DNA from: Pseudomonadota bacterium | Lineage (GTDB): Bacteria > Pseudomonadota > Gammaproteobacteria > Steroidobacterales > Steroidobacteraceae | Assembly: GCA_021792555.1 (NCBI GenBank) | Contig: JAJYUL010000002.1 | Span: forward strand, 62,001-126,000 | Length of the DNA: 64,000 nucleotides | Direction of reading: 5' to 3' | Shown: one piece after another, positions 34,464 to 42,700 of the stretch | How the letters are laid out: every line of letters begins with the position of its first letter | Numbering within the stretch: position 1 is the first letter of the stretch | The notes under the pieces: generated by a model | The model's database searches: none | Seen by the model: the letters and a program-made list of their open reading frames with translations, nothing else | Told to the model about the DNA's origin: nothing | Program-made: the position numbers and the translations under genes

Positions 34464-34476
34464 CCGGGCCGCTCTG

Positions 34477-35481
34477 ATGAAAACAGCGGTCTTTCGCGAT
34501 TTCGACTCGCCGCTCGCGATCGAGGAGCGGCCGCAGCCCCGGCCGGCGCCCGACGAGGTGGTGGTGGAGGTGGCCCGCTGCGGCATCTGCGGCAGCGATC
34601 TGCACATGACACGCGAGCCGGCCTTCGGCATCCGCCCCGGCGCCGTGCTGGGCCACGAGTTCGCGGGCCGGGTCATCGAGCGGGGAAACGCGGTGCAGGG
34701 GCTGAAGGTCGGCGACCGTGTGGCGGTCGCACCGGTGCGCGGCTGCGGGCAATGTCCCTCCTGCCTGGCCGGAGAGCCCGCCTGGTGCCCGCACATGATT
34801 CTCCAGGGTGGCGGTTATGCCGAGCTCGCACTCGCCAAGGAGCGGCAGTGCCTCATCCTTCCCGACAGCACCCCCCTGGAGGACGGCGCGCTGGTCGAGC
34901 CGCTCGCGGTGGCGCTGCACGGGGTCGCCCTGGCAAACCTCTCACCCGGCTCGCGCGTGATGGTGATGGGTGCCGGTCCCATCGGGCTCGGCGTCGCCTT
35001 CTGGGCGCGCCGTTTGGGCGCAACCGGCGTCGCGGTCACGGACCTCACGGACCTGCAGGCCGAGCGGGCCCTCGGCATGGGCGCGACCGCCTTCGTCCGG
35101 GCGGACGAGGGCGCAGTCCCGGCCGTCGCGAGTGCGTTGGGGGGACCGCCCGATGTCATCTTCGAGTGCGTCGGGCGGCCCGGAATTCTCGCCCGCGCGA
35201 TCGAGCATGCGCGGCCCCGGGGACTGATCGTCATGCTCGGTTTATGCACCTCCCTCGAGAATTTCGTGCCGTTCCAGGCCGTTTCGAAGGAAGTGCGCAT
35301 CCTGACGTCGGCCTTCTTTACGATGGGTGAATACCGGGCGGCGCTCGATGCGCTCGACGGCGGCCGCTGCGCCGCGACGGCGATGGTGACCGCAACGGTC
35401 CGGCTGTCGCAGGTGCCCCAGGCCTTCGAGGCCCTGCGCCAGCGAACCGGCGAGTGCAAAGTGATGGTCAGGCCGGACTGA
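34477..35481 (+). CDS. Zinc-dependent alcohol dehydrogenase
   Basis: A 334-residue medium-chain alcohol dehydrogenase. Catalytic zinc ligands are in CGICGSDLH and GHEFAGRVIE; the structural zinc loop is CGQCPSCLAGEPAWC; the NAD site is VMVMGAGPIGLGVAFWAR. It resembles the threonine/sorbitol dehydrogenase branch. It lies directly after the SDR and before the TonB receptor and dioxygenase-like cupin, so it may oxidise an aryl-alkyl alcohol to the ketone used by the cupin. That role is inference from position only. Confidence 0.9.
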   Translation: MKTAVFRDFDSPLAIEERPQPRPAPDEVVVEVARCGICGSDLHMTREPAFGIRPGAVLGHEFAGRVIERGNAVQGLKVGDRVAVAPVRGCGQCPSCLAGEPAWCPHMILQGGGYAELALAKERQCLILPDSTPLEDGALVEPLAVALHGVALANLSPGSRVMVMGAGPIGLGVAFWARRLGATGVAVTDLTDLQAERALGMGATAFVRADEGAVPAVASALGGPPDVIFECVGRPGILARAIEHARPRGLIVMLGLCTSLENFVPFQAVSKEVRILTSAFFTMGEYRAALDALDGGRCAATAMVTATVRLSQVPQAFEALRQRTGECKVMVRPD

Positions 35482-35494
35482 CCCCCTCCCCCCG

Positions 35495-35514
35495 CCCGGC
35501 CGGTTGGCGCCGGG
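35495..35514 (+). terminator. Possible hairpin terminator after the zinc ADH
   Basis: Stem CCCGGC / GCCGGG with an 8-base loop, 13 bases after the ADH stop. If real it separates the SDR-ADH transcript from the TonB receptor gene. No T tract. Confidence 0.3.
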
Positions 35515-35739
35515 GCCGCCCCCGGGTTGGCGGATTGTGCGCTATCGGTCGAATGTGTTGCGCTCTGGGGCGCGCGCGGGCCGTGGCTGCGGCACTACGC
35601 TTGGAGGCGATCGACCGAAATGGGATTGCATTCGGCAACGCTGTTTCCAGGTGCTCCGCTATCCGATCCAGCCTGCGGGTGGCCGCTCGAACAACGCCGC
35701 GCGATTGGGCATCGCGCTTCTCGGAGGGGGTTACGTATC

Positions 35740-38472
35740 ATGAATTCGAGGCTTTTGACGCGAGCCGGCATGACCGTGCCGCAGCTGGCCGCCTGCGGGC
35801 TCGGCCTCTCACTGGTGTGCGCGACAGCCGTTGCGCAGCAACAACACACACAACCGGCGGACTCCGCCCTGCAGCTGAAGGAAATCGTGGTCACCGCCCA
35901 GTACCGGCGGCAGAACGTGCAGAACGTGCCGATCGCGATCACCGCGTTCACGCCCCAGACCCTTCGGCAGCAGAACATCTCGACCCTTGCCCAGCTGAGC
36001 AACCTCACCCCCGGCGTCACGCTGACGAGCGGTGCACCGTTCTCGGGTGACAGTTCGGTCCTCTCCGCCTCGATCCGCGGCATCGGCCAGTCCGACTTCG
36101 CCTTCAACATCAACCCCGCGGTCGGCGTCTACGTCGACGGTGTGTACTACGCCCGCACGATCGGCGCGAACGTCAATCTCCTCGACGTCCAGAACATCTC
36201 GATCCTCAAGGGCCCGCAGGGAACACTGTTCGGCGCCAACACCATCGGCGGGGCGATCAGCATCACCACCCGCGAGCCGGGCGAGAAGCCCTACTTCGTC
36301 GCGCAGGCGACCGGCGGCAGCTTCAACCGCCGCGACATCGGCTTCAGCGCCGACATCCCGCTCATCAAGCACAAGCTCCTCTCGAGCGTCACCTTCTCCT
36401 CGCAGAACCAGGGCGGCTATCAGCGCGTCATCCCGTATCCGACCAGCTCCCCGTACGGGCAAACGCCGTTCGCGATCACTCCGGCGACTTCGTTCCCCGA
36501 GCCCGGCTACGGTACAGCCAATACCTACGGCGGCAAGGGCGTCACCGCCATGCGCGCCAAGCTGCTCTGGCTGGCCTCCAACAGGCTCAAGGTGACCCTG
36601 GAGGGCGACTGGACGCATGAGGACCAGACGGCCCTGCCGAACGTCGTGCTCGGCGTCTTTGCGAACAGCATCGCGGGAGCGACCTTCTCCACCCTGCACA
36701 ATCTGTGCATCAGCAATAACGCCGCAACCCTCCCGGCCGCGATCCAGGCCGCCGGCGGACCGCCGACCTTCGTTCCGGCCAACGCGCTGTTCGCGAGCGT
36801 GTGCGCCCAGCCGCTCGCGCACGTGCCCGGAATCTCGATCGGCGCGCCCCCGCCGCTCGGGGCGGGATACGTCGGCGGACCGCCGGGACCGTTCAATATC
36901 AACGACCACCCCGGCACGGCCTACCTCGGCTCGAGCGACCCGCAGATCTATCTGAGCAACGCCGCCTCCCAGACCGGCAGCTACGACACGACCTACGCGA
37001 ACGGCCCGAACTTCGCGCGCAGCGACGTGTTCGGCTTCTCCCTCACCGGCCAGTACAGGATCGACGACAACCTGACGCTGAAGTCGATCAGCGCGTATCG
37101 GCAGACCACGTGGAAAATCGGCACGAACCTCGACGGTACGCCGGCCGCGCTGTTCTCGGTGAGCGACGCGCAGCACCAGTGGCAGGTGTCGCAGGAGTTC
37201 CAGCTGCTCGGGTCGGCTCTGCACGACAGGCTGAACTGGGTGACCGGTCTTTACTACTTCCACGAGTCCGGGTACGTCCACGATTACGTGCCGTTCGAGA
37301 ACCTCCTGCAGGTCTATGACGGCACCGCGAACAACGTGGACAACAAGGACTACGCTGCGTATTTCCACCTCGACTACAAGCTGAGCCACCGCTGGGAGAT
37401 GATCCTCGGCGGCCGCTACACCGATGCCCAGGCGTACTTCATCGGCGGGCAGGGCGACCTGAACTCCTTCCCGTTCGGCTCGTACTGCTGGCTGAACTCC
37501 TGCAACGGCGCTCCGCCCTTCACGGACATCATCCCGAATGCCGCTCCGGCGGGCAGCCCGTACTACCGCTACTTCCCGGGCATTCCCGACAGCCAGGCCT
37601 GGCACATCTTCGATCCCACGGCCAGCATCCAATATCACTTCACGCGCAACGTCATGGGATACGTGACCTGGAGCAAGGGCTTCATGGCCGGCGGCTGGAC
37701 GACACGCCTGTCTTCCCTCATCACGAACCCCCGGCAGGCGCGTTTCGGACCGGAGTACTCCAAGGCCTGGGATGCCGGCATCAAGTCTGACCTGTTCAAC
37801 CATCACCTGATCCTCGATGCCGACGCCTTCTTCACCAACTTCGACGGCATCCAGCTGAACGTGCAGCGCGGCATCTCGCCGGTGCTGCAAAATGCCGGCA
37901 ACGCGAAGATCAAGGGTGCGGAACTCTCGTTCCAGTCGCTCGTGGGACACACGGGCCTCGAGCTGAACGGGTCGGTCTCCTACATCGACGCCTACTACAC
38001 CTATGTGAACCCGGACGCGCCGATCCCGCAATATGCGGACGCCCAGGGCAATACGTACTGCCCGGGCGGCGCGGCCGCCGGCTGCACCTTCACCTGGACG
38101 GGCGTTTCGCCGCTCGATGCCAAGCTGCCGGATACGCCGACGTGGAAGGCGGTGTTCGACCCCGTCTACACCTATGCGCTGCCGAGCGGTGCGACCATCA
38201 GCTTCGTGCCGGTCTACACCTACACCGGAAGCATGTACAACGACAGCCTGAACACCCCGCAGATGCGCCGGCCCGTGACCCACATGCTGAACGCGTCGCT
38301 GCACTACACCTCGCCGAGCGGGATGTACGAGTTCGCGGTGGGCGGCACCAACCTCACCAACGACCGATTCATTACGACGGGTCAGGCCAACTACGGCGCG
38401 GGCTTCATCGACGGCTACGTCAATGCGCCGCGCGAGTGGTACGCGACGATCCGCGTGCAGATGGGCCATTGA
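35740..38472 (+). CDS. TonB-dependent outer-membrane receptor
   Basis: A 910-residue receptor with a signal peptide (about 1-32, ending ATAVAQQ), a TonB-box-like LKEIVVTAQ, the plug domain (NVPIAITAFTPQTLRQQNIS, PQGTLFGANTIGGAISITTR) and a long barrel. It resembles CirA/FyuA-like receptors abundant in sphingomonads and Steroidobacter, many of which import aromatic or polymeric compounds rather than siderophores. GGAGG nine bases before the ATG marks the start. The cupin dioxygenase-like gene follows after 20 bases, so uptake and cleavage of one compound are likely coupled. The barrel ends QMGH rather than with an aromatic residue, slightly unusual. Confidence 0.92.
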   Translation: MNSRLLTRAGMTVPQLAACGLGLSLVCATAVAQQQHTQPADSALQLKEIVVTAQYRRQNVQNVPIAITAFTPQTLRQQNISTLAQLSNLTPGVTLTSGAPFSGDSSVLSASIRGIGQSDFAFNINPAVGVYVDGVYYARTIGANVNLLDVQNISILKGPQGTLFGANTIGGAISITTREPGEKPYFVAQATGGSFNRRDIGFSADIPLIKHKLLSSVTFSSQNQGGYQRVIPYPTSSPYGQTPFAITPATSFPEPGYGTANTYGGKGVTAMRAKLLWLASNRLKVTLEGDWTHEDQTALPNVVLGVFANSIAGATFSTLHNLCISNNAATLPAAIQAAGGPPTFVPANALFASVCAQPLAHVPGISIGAPPPLGAGYVGGPPGPFNINDHPGTAYLGSSDPQIYLSNAASQTGSYDTTYANGPNFARSDVFGFSLTGQYRIDDNLTLKSISAYRQTTWKIGTNLDGTPAALFSVSDAQHQWQVSQEFQLLGSALHDRLNWVTGLYYFHESGYVHDYVPFENLLQVYDGTANNVDNKDYAAYFHLDYKLSHRWEMILGGRYTDAQAYFIGGQGDLNSFPFGSYCWLNSCNGAPPFTDIIPNAAPAGSPYYRYFPGIPDSQAWHIFDPTASIQYHFTRNVMGYVTWSKGFMAGGWTTRLSSLITNPRQARFGPEYSKAWDAGIKSDLFNHHLILDADAFFTNFDGIQLNVQRGISPVLQNAGNAKIKGAELSFQSLVGHTGLELNGSVSYIDAYYTYVNPDAPIPQYADAQGNTYCPGGAAAGCTFTWTGVSPLDAKLPDTPTWKAVFDPVYTYALPSGATISFVPVYTYTGSMYNDSLNTPQMRRPVTHMLNASLHYTSPSGMYEFAVGGTNLTNDRFITTGQANYGAGFIDGYVNAPREWYATIRVQMGH

Positions 38473-38492
38473 TCCTCGGGGAGGCGACCGCA

Positions 38493-39041
38493 ATGTCAAC
38501 AGTGCTCAACAGCCCGCTCACCGCTCCGCCCTCGACGGCCTACCGCATCGTGGACGTCCCGGAGGTCCACAAGGACGTGATCGCCCGCCACGGACTGCCG
38601 GGCACGTTCGTCGGCCCGACGGAGAAGGAGAGCCCCTGGGTTCCTTTCGGCGAGAACGCCGCGATCCGTCATCTCGCCTTCGATCCCCGCCACAACATCT
38701 TCAGCAACGTGCTGTGGGTGAAGGCGAAAGGGGTGGTCGGCACGCACAAGCATCGCGGAACCGTCGTGATGGTGTGCCTGGAAGGCAGCGTCCGCTACCT
38801 GGAGTACGATTGGGTCGCCGGTCCGGGCGACTTCATCTACGAGACGCCCGGGCTGTGCCATACGCTGGTCACCGACCACCCGCAGGGCGTGAAGCTCTTC
38901 GGGTGGCTGCAGGGGCCGATCGAGTTCTATGACGAGCAGGGCAACTTCGCCCAGAGCCTCGACGTCTGGTGGTTCATCAATCACTACGAGACGTACTGCA
39001 AGGAGCATGGCATCCCGCTCAACAAGCAGCTGTATATTTGA
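38493..39041 (+). CDS. 2,4'-dihydroxyacetophenone dioxygenase-like cupin
   Basis: A 182-residue single-domain cupin resembling 2,4'-dihydroxyacetophenone dioxygenase of Alcaligenes (about 177 residues), a non-heme iron enzyme that cleaves the carbon-carbon bond of an alpha-hydroxyacetophenone to 4-hydroxybenzoate and formate. The three iron histidines fit by spacing: His85 and His87 (VGTHKHRGTVV) and His123 (LCHTLVTDHP); the spacing 2 and 36 equals that reported for the Alcaligenes enzyme. It is in the same unit as a TonB receptor and just before an AraC regulator. Other acetylacetone-dioxygenase-like cupins are the main alternative. Confidence 0.8.
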   Translation: MSTVLNSPLTAPPSTAYRIVDVPEVHKDVIARHGLPGTFVGPTEKESPWVPFGENAAIRHLAFDPRHNIFSNVLWVKAKGVVGTHKHRGTVVMVCLEGSVRYLEYDWVAGPGDFIYETPGLCHTLVTDHPQGVKLFGWLQGPIEFYDEQGNFAQSLDVWWFINHYETYCKEHGIPLNKQLYI

Positions 39042-39083
39042 CGCTGCTTCGTTGGGGCTCGACCCGCAACCGGACCATGCCGC

Positions 39084-39117
39084 GGGCGCCGGTGACCGAC
39101 CCAGGTCGCCGGCGCCC
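39084..39117 (+). terminator. Strong hairpin after the cupin gene
   Basis: A 14-bp stem (GGGCGCCGGTGACC / GGTCGCCGGCGCCC, one G-T pair) with a 6-base loop, 43 bases past the cupin stop. It probably ends the TonB receptor-cupin transcript before the AraC gene. Confidence 0.6.
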
Positions 39118-39315
39118 CGCGCGCCCGTTCCGGCGCCACCTCGCGCAGGCCCTGCGCCGGCGCAGGGATACCACCCGGTCGGAGCGCTGGCGCAAGCGCA
39201 ACAGCTTGACGGGGCCGGGTCGCCGTCCCACCGTGCCGGCACGGTCCTTCGCCTGCAGACTTCGGGCCATTGCGCGGAGCGTTCCGGCAAGGCAGCATTC
39301 CGGTAGCCCGCTCGC

Positions 39316-40290
39316 GTGAGCCTGCCCGCCATGGGGGATCGTCTGCAGTCCGTCCCGGCTCGCCATTGGTCGACCGATGAGGTCGCGAACCAGGCCTTCT
39401 CCTATTGGGTCGACACGGTCTGCGACCGCTTCCTGGAGCTCGACATCGACTCCCCGCTGCGCGAGCACTTCCGCGCCCGGCTGGATCAGTGCGAGCTCGG
39501 GCCGGCAACCGCGAACTGGCTGTGCGCGGATGTTCAGCGGGTGCGGCGCACCACCGCCAAAATCGCGCGCGCCCATCCGGGTTTCCTGCTGATGCAGCTG
39601 CGGGCCGGACGGGTGCAGATCCGCCAGGCCGGGCGCATCACCCCGCTGTACCCCGGGGAGTGCGTGCTGCTCGATGGCGCGCAGCCCTACGAGGTCGAGT
39701 GCCCCGAGGCGACCCGCTCGTGCGTGCTTCAGCTGCCGGACGAGTGGCTCCGGCGGTGGGTGAGTTGCCCCGAGCGCCTCACGCCCACGCGCTTTACCGC
39801 CCAGGGATGGAGCGCGGCGCTGTGCGCGGCGCTCGCCAGTCTCGAGATCGACTCCTGCGACGACCTCGCGCTGCCGCGCGGGGAGGTCGCCGATCACGTC
39901 GTGGCGCTCCTGAAGCTTGCGCTCGGGCCGCAGCGGCAGGAGACGGCCGGCGACCGGCACTTGCGCGAGCGGCTGATGCGCACGGTCCGCAACGGCCTTT
40001 CCGACCCGGACCTCTGCCCGGCTCACGTGGCGGCCGAGCACCGCATCTCGGTGCGCACGCTGCACTACGCGTTCGCTGCGGCCGGCACCACCTTCATCGA
40101 GCAGCTGATGCACGCCCGGCTGATGCAGGCGCGGGATCTGCTGGCCGACCCTGCGCTGCGGGACGTTCCGGTGATCGAGGTCGCGGCCCGCTGCGGCTTC
40201 ACGGACCCGAGCCACTTCGCACGGCGCTTCCGGCGCCAGTTCGGAGTTGCGCCGCTCGCGTTCCGCCGCGCCGCCGACGCCCGACCGTAG
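39316..40290 (+). CDS. AraC-family transcriptional regulator (FeaR-like) (2)
   Basis: A 324-residue AraC/XylS regulator with an N-terminal sensing domain (LLMQLRAGRVQIRQAGRITP, LYPGECVLLDGAQPYEV) and a C-terminal DNA-binding domain (HVAAEHRISVRTLHYAF, VAARCGFTDPSHFARRFRRQ). It belongs to the same FeaR-like branch as the regulator at 27556. The start is a GTG at 39316; an ATG five codons later is possible. It follows the cupin gene on the same strand after a hairpin and likely governs the uptake/cleavage genes. Confidence 0.88.
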   Translation: MSLPAMGDRLQSVPARHWSTDEVANQAFSYWVDTVCDRFLELDIDSPLREHFRARLDQCELGPATANWLCADVQRVRRTTAKIARAHPGFLLMQLRAGRVQIRQAGRITPLYPGECVLLDGAQPYEVECPEATRSCVLQLPDEWLRRWVSCPERLTPTRFTAQGWSAALCAALASLEIDSCDDLALPRGEVADHVVALLKLALGPQRQETAGDRHLRERLMRTVRNGLSDPDLCPAHVAAEHRISVRTLHYAFAAAGTTFIEQLMHARLMQARDLLADPALRDVPVIEVAARCGFTDPSHFARRFRRQFGVAPLAFRRAADARP

Positions 40291-40511
40291 CGCCGCCCGC
40301 GGGCGCAGCCGGTGGGACCCGGGCAGGCGCGCCTCCTCAGCGAGCCGCGCGCCACCGCCCCCCTCTCAACGCTCCGAGCGTGCGCTCCCGGCCGAATCGG
40401 TTGCACTGTGATCCGCGCAGCCGCGGCGCACGCGCATTAGGCTCGGATCGGTCGAGTCAGATCGGGTGCGCCTCGTCCTGAGCGCGCATCCCGCTCACGC
40501 GGAGGCGCAAC

Positions 40512-41123
40512 ATGAATCGATTCGAGCAGGCCGTCTACGAGTGCATGGGCCCCACGGCCCGGCTGCTGGAGCGCACCACCCACCCTCTGCATCGGGCCAT
40601 CCTGCTCAATTTCTGGCGGCACGTGCACCTTGAGGGCGCGGGCGAGTACGAGAAGATCGTGGCGCCGGACATGATGGTCGATCGGCCCGTATACCGGGTG
40701 GCATGGGGCGCGCGCCCTGCCGTCATCGAAGGCAAGGCCGGCGTGCTCTCCTTCTACAAGAGCGTCGGCGAGACGGTGTTGTGGCATTCGGACGACCGCC
40801 TCGCGGTCGCCGATTGGGGCATCTGCGACGAGATCACGTTTCACCAGCTGGCGCGCGGCGCAGACCTCGCGGCCGTGGGGTACGAGATCGAGCGGTCCGA
40901 CGGGCTGTATCACGTCTCGAGCCGCCAGGCGTTCATCTGGCCCTACGACGAGCGGGCGCGGCTCGCCGGCGAGCATCTCTACGAGGACAAGACGAGCCTG
41001 CGGATCGAGGCGCTCGCGCCGGCGGAGGCGATCACTCCGGCCCGTGTGCGCGAGATCCATCGCGAGCAGCTCGCGAAGCTCGAAGCGCGGATGGGGCCGC
41101 GCTTCTGGGTGTTCGAGAAATGA
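40512..41123 (+). CDS. Unrecognised 203-residue protein, possibly NTF2/SnoaL-like
   Basis: Starts MNRFEQAVYECMGPTARLLE after GGAGG at good spacing, so it is well supported as a gene. It has no signal peptide or membrane segment. The pattern of a helical N-terminus (LHRAILLNFWRHVHLEG) followed by strands such as APDMMVDRPVYRVAWG, ADLAAVGYEIERSDGLYHV and SSRQAFIWPYDE resembles the cone-shaped NTF2/SnoaL fold used by small isomerases and hydratases, but no catalytic motif is sure. It lies between the AraC gene and the convergent end of the carboxylase operon (three bases between stops). A role in acetophenone metabolism is possible but unproven. Confidence 0.7.
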   Translation: MNRFEQAVYECMGPTARLLERTTHPLHRAILLNFWRHVHLEGAGEYEKIVAPDMMVDRPVYRVAWGARPAVIEGKAGVLSFYKSVGETVLWHSDDRLAVADWGICDEITFHQLARGADLAAVGYEIERSDGLYHVSSRQAFIWPYDERARLAGEHLYEDKTSLRIEALAPAEAITPARVREIHREQLAKLEARMGPRFWVFEK

Positions 41124-41126
41124 GCC

Positions 41127-41837
41127 TCATGGTGAGGGCGGACTGAGCGCCGCAAGCGCCCGCGTGAGCTCCCCGGGGCGCGACAGGAAGGGCGAATGGC
41201 CGGCGTCGAGCTCGATGAGCCCTGCCGTCCGGGACGCGAACAGCCCCCTCTGCAGCTCGAGCGGCATCACGCAATCCTGCGTGCACACGATGTAGGTTGA
41301 CGGGGTGTACCGCCACGCCGGATCGGCAACAGGCTCCGTGAACGGCCCGGTGGGCTGGGGCCTCAGCCTGCCGACCGCCCAGCTCTGCGTCTCGGGATCG
41401 CAGTCACCGTAGAGCAGCGCCGGGGCCTGATCGAGATCGGGCAGACTCAGCCCGCGCGCATCGACTCTGATCCAAGGCGCCGGCCGGCCGCCCCCGATGG
41501 CAAAGAGCGACTCTCCCCGCTCGGGCATGAAGGCGCACAGATACGCCAGATGCGCCACGCGCGGGTGAGTTCCGACCGCCGGATGCGAAATCACCATCCC
41601 GCCGTACGAATGCCCGCACACCAGCACCTCGCCGGGCGACTCTTCGATCACTGCGCGCACGGCGGCCGCGTCGGCCGACAGATCAGCCCCGGGGGGCGGA
41701 TCGGTCCCCGTGCTCGGCAAATCGACCGCATGCACGAGGAACCCGCGCTGCTCGAGCAGCGGGATCACGCGCGTCCAGCACCAGCTCGCGTGCCAGGCGC
41801 CATGTACGAGCACGATCGATCGGTGAGAGCGCCGCAT
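41127..41837 (-). CDS. Alpha/beta hydrolase (2), hydroxynitrile-lyase/methylesterase-like
   Basis: A 236-residue alpha/beta hydrolase whose N-terminal IVLVHGAWHASWCW is typical of the plant-like methylesterase/hydroxynitrile-lyase branch, with the nucleophile in VCGHSYGGMVI and the histidine in DAGHSPFLSRP. It is the last gene of the acetophenone-type carboxylase operon, 11 bases after the HAD phosphatase. Candidates are hydrolytic cleavage of the aroylacetate product to an aryl acid plus acetate, or an esterase side role. The carbon-carbon cleaving role is speculative, but its constant linkage in the operon makes some role in the pathway likely. Confidence 0.82.
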   Translation of the reverse strand: MRRSHRSIVLVHGAWHASWCWTRVIPLLEQRGFLVHAVDLPSTGTDPPPGADLSADAAAVRAVIEESPGEVLVCGHSYGGMVISHPAVGTHPRVAHLAYLCAFMPERGESLFAIGGGRPAPWIRVDARGLSLPDLDQAPALLYGDCDPETQSWAVGRLRPQPTGPFTEPVADPAWRYTPSTYIVCTQDCVMPLELQRGLFASRTAGLIELDAGHSPFLSRPGELTRALAALSPPSP

Positions 41838-41848
41838 GCCGCGATCGC

Positions 41849-42700
41849 CTACGCAATGCAGCGCAGCACTTCGTGCAGATCGGCCAGCACCCGATGCGGC
41901 CGGCATCTTTGGGACTGGCGCAACCACTCCTCCCGGCTGGTGATGCCGGTCGTCACGGCGAGCGCCGTCGCGCCGCCCCGGCGCGCCATGACACCCTCGA
42001 CGATCGGGTCGTCGCCGACCACCCCGACGTGCGGCATCGTCGTGCCGAGACGCTTGGCGACGAAGCGCAGCGCATGCAGCGAAGGCTTGCCCATCACCGT
42101 GACGGGCGCACGGGTGAGGCGGCGGATCGCGCCCACGATGGCGAAGCTGTAGCCGATCGTGCGCCCCTGTCGGGTCGCGAAGAACGGCACGTCCGAGGCG
42201 GAGAACAGCTTCGCCCCGCTCCAGATCGCCTGCGCAGCGGTCTCGATGTCCTTCATCCCGCACTCCGGGTGCCAGCCGACATACACCGCGTCGACCTCCG
42301 CCGCGCCGGTCTCCCCGGTGTAAACGGTCTGGATGCCGGCCTGCGCCAGCGCGTACCCCACACCGCGTGTGCCGAGGACCAGGACCCGGCGGATCCCGCG
42401 CCGGGAGAGATGATGCGCAGTCACGCTCGAGGGCGTGATCATCTGGGCATCCTCGACCGGCAGTCCCGAGTCGCGCAGCTTCGCCGCCTGCTCTGCGGGC
42501 GGATAGTTGCTGCCGTTGGTGAGCAGTACGAACGGGAAGTTCCTCTCGCGCAGGGCGCAGAGCACCTCTCGGGCCCCGGGCAGCACCTGATAGCCGCCGA
42601 GCGCGCGATCGCTCAGCAGCAACGTGCCGTCCACATCGAACATCAGCCCCTTGATCTGCGGCGCCGGTTGGCGCTCTGTCCGCATGCCTTCCACCCTCAC
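41849..42700 (-). CDS. HAD-IIA phosphatase (4-nitrophenylphosphatase/NagD-like)
   Basis: A 283-residue HAD-superfamily hydrolase with a C2-type cap. Motif I is GLMFDVDGTLL with the nucleophilic aspartate, motif II LLTNGSN, motif III Lys in MGKPS and motif IV GDDPI. The IIA subgroup includes 4-nitrophenyl-phosphate and pyridoxal-phosphate phosphatases, so an aryl phosphate substrate is natural. In the Acv acetovanillone system a phosphatase (AcvF) acts on the phosphorylated acetophenone (from memory of that work), and this gene occupies the matching place. The GTG start at 42700 overlaps the carboxyltransferase stop (GTGA); an ATG five codons later is also possible. Confidence 0.87.
   Translation of the reverse strand: MRVEGMRTERQPAPQIKGLMFDVDGTLLLSDRALGGYQVLPGAREVLCALRERNFPFVLLTNGSNYPPAEQAAKLRDSGLPVEDAQMITPSSVTAHHLSRRGIRRVLVLGTRGVGYALAQAGIQTVYTGETGAAEVDAVYVGWHPECGMKDIETAAQAIWSGAKLFSASDVPFFATRQGRTIGYSFAIVGAIRRLTRAPVTVMGKPSLHALRFVAKRLGTTMPHVGVVGDDPIVEGVMARRGGATALAVTTGITSREEWLRQSQRCRPHRVLADLHEVLRCIA

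Noticed and set aside
35809-38499. 896-codon leftward open frame opposite the TonB receptor
   Set aside because: Composition is typical of antisense shadow (Arg/Val/Gly repeats) and the receptor on the other strand has clear plug and barrel motifs.
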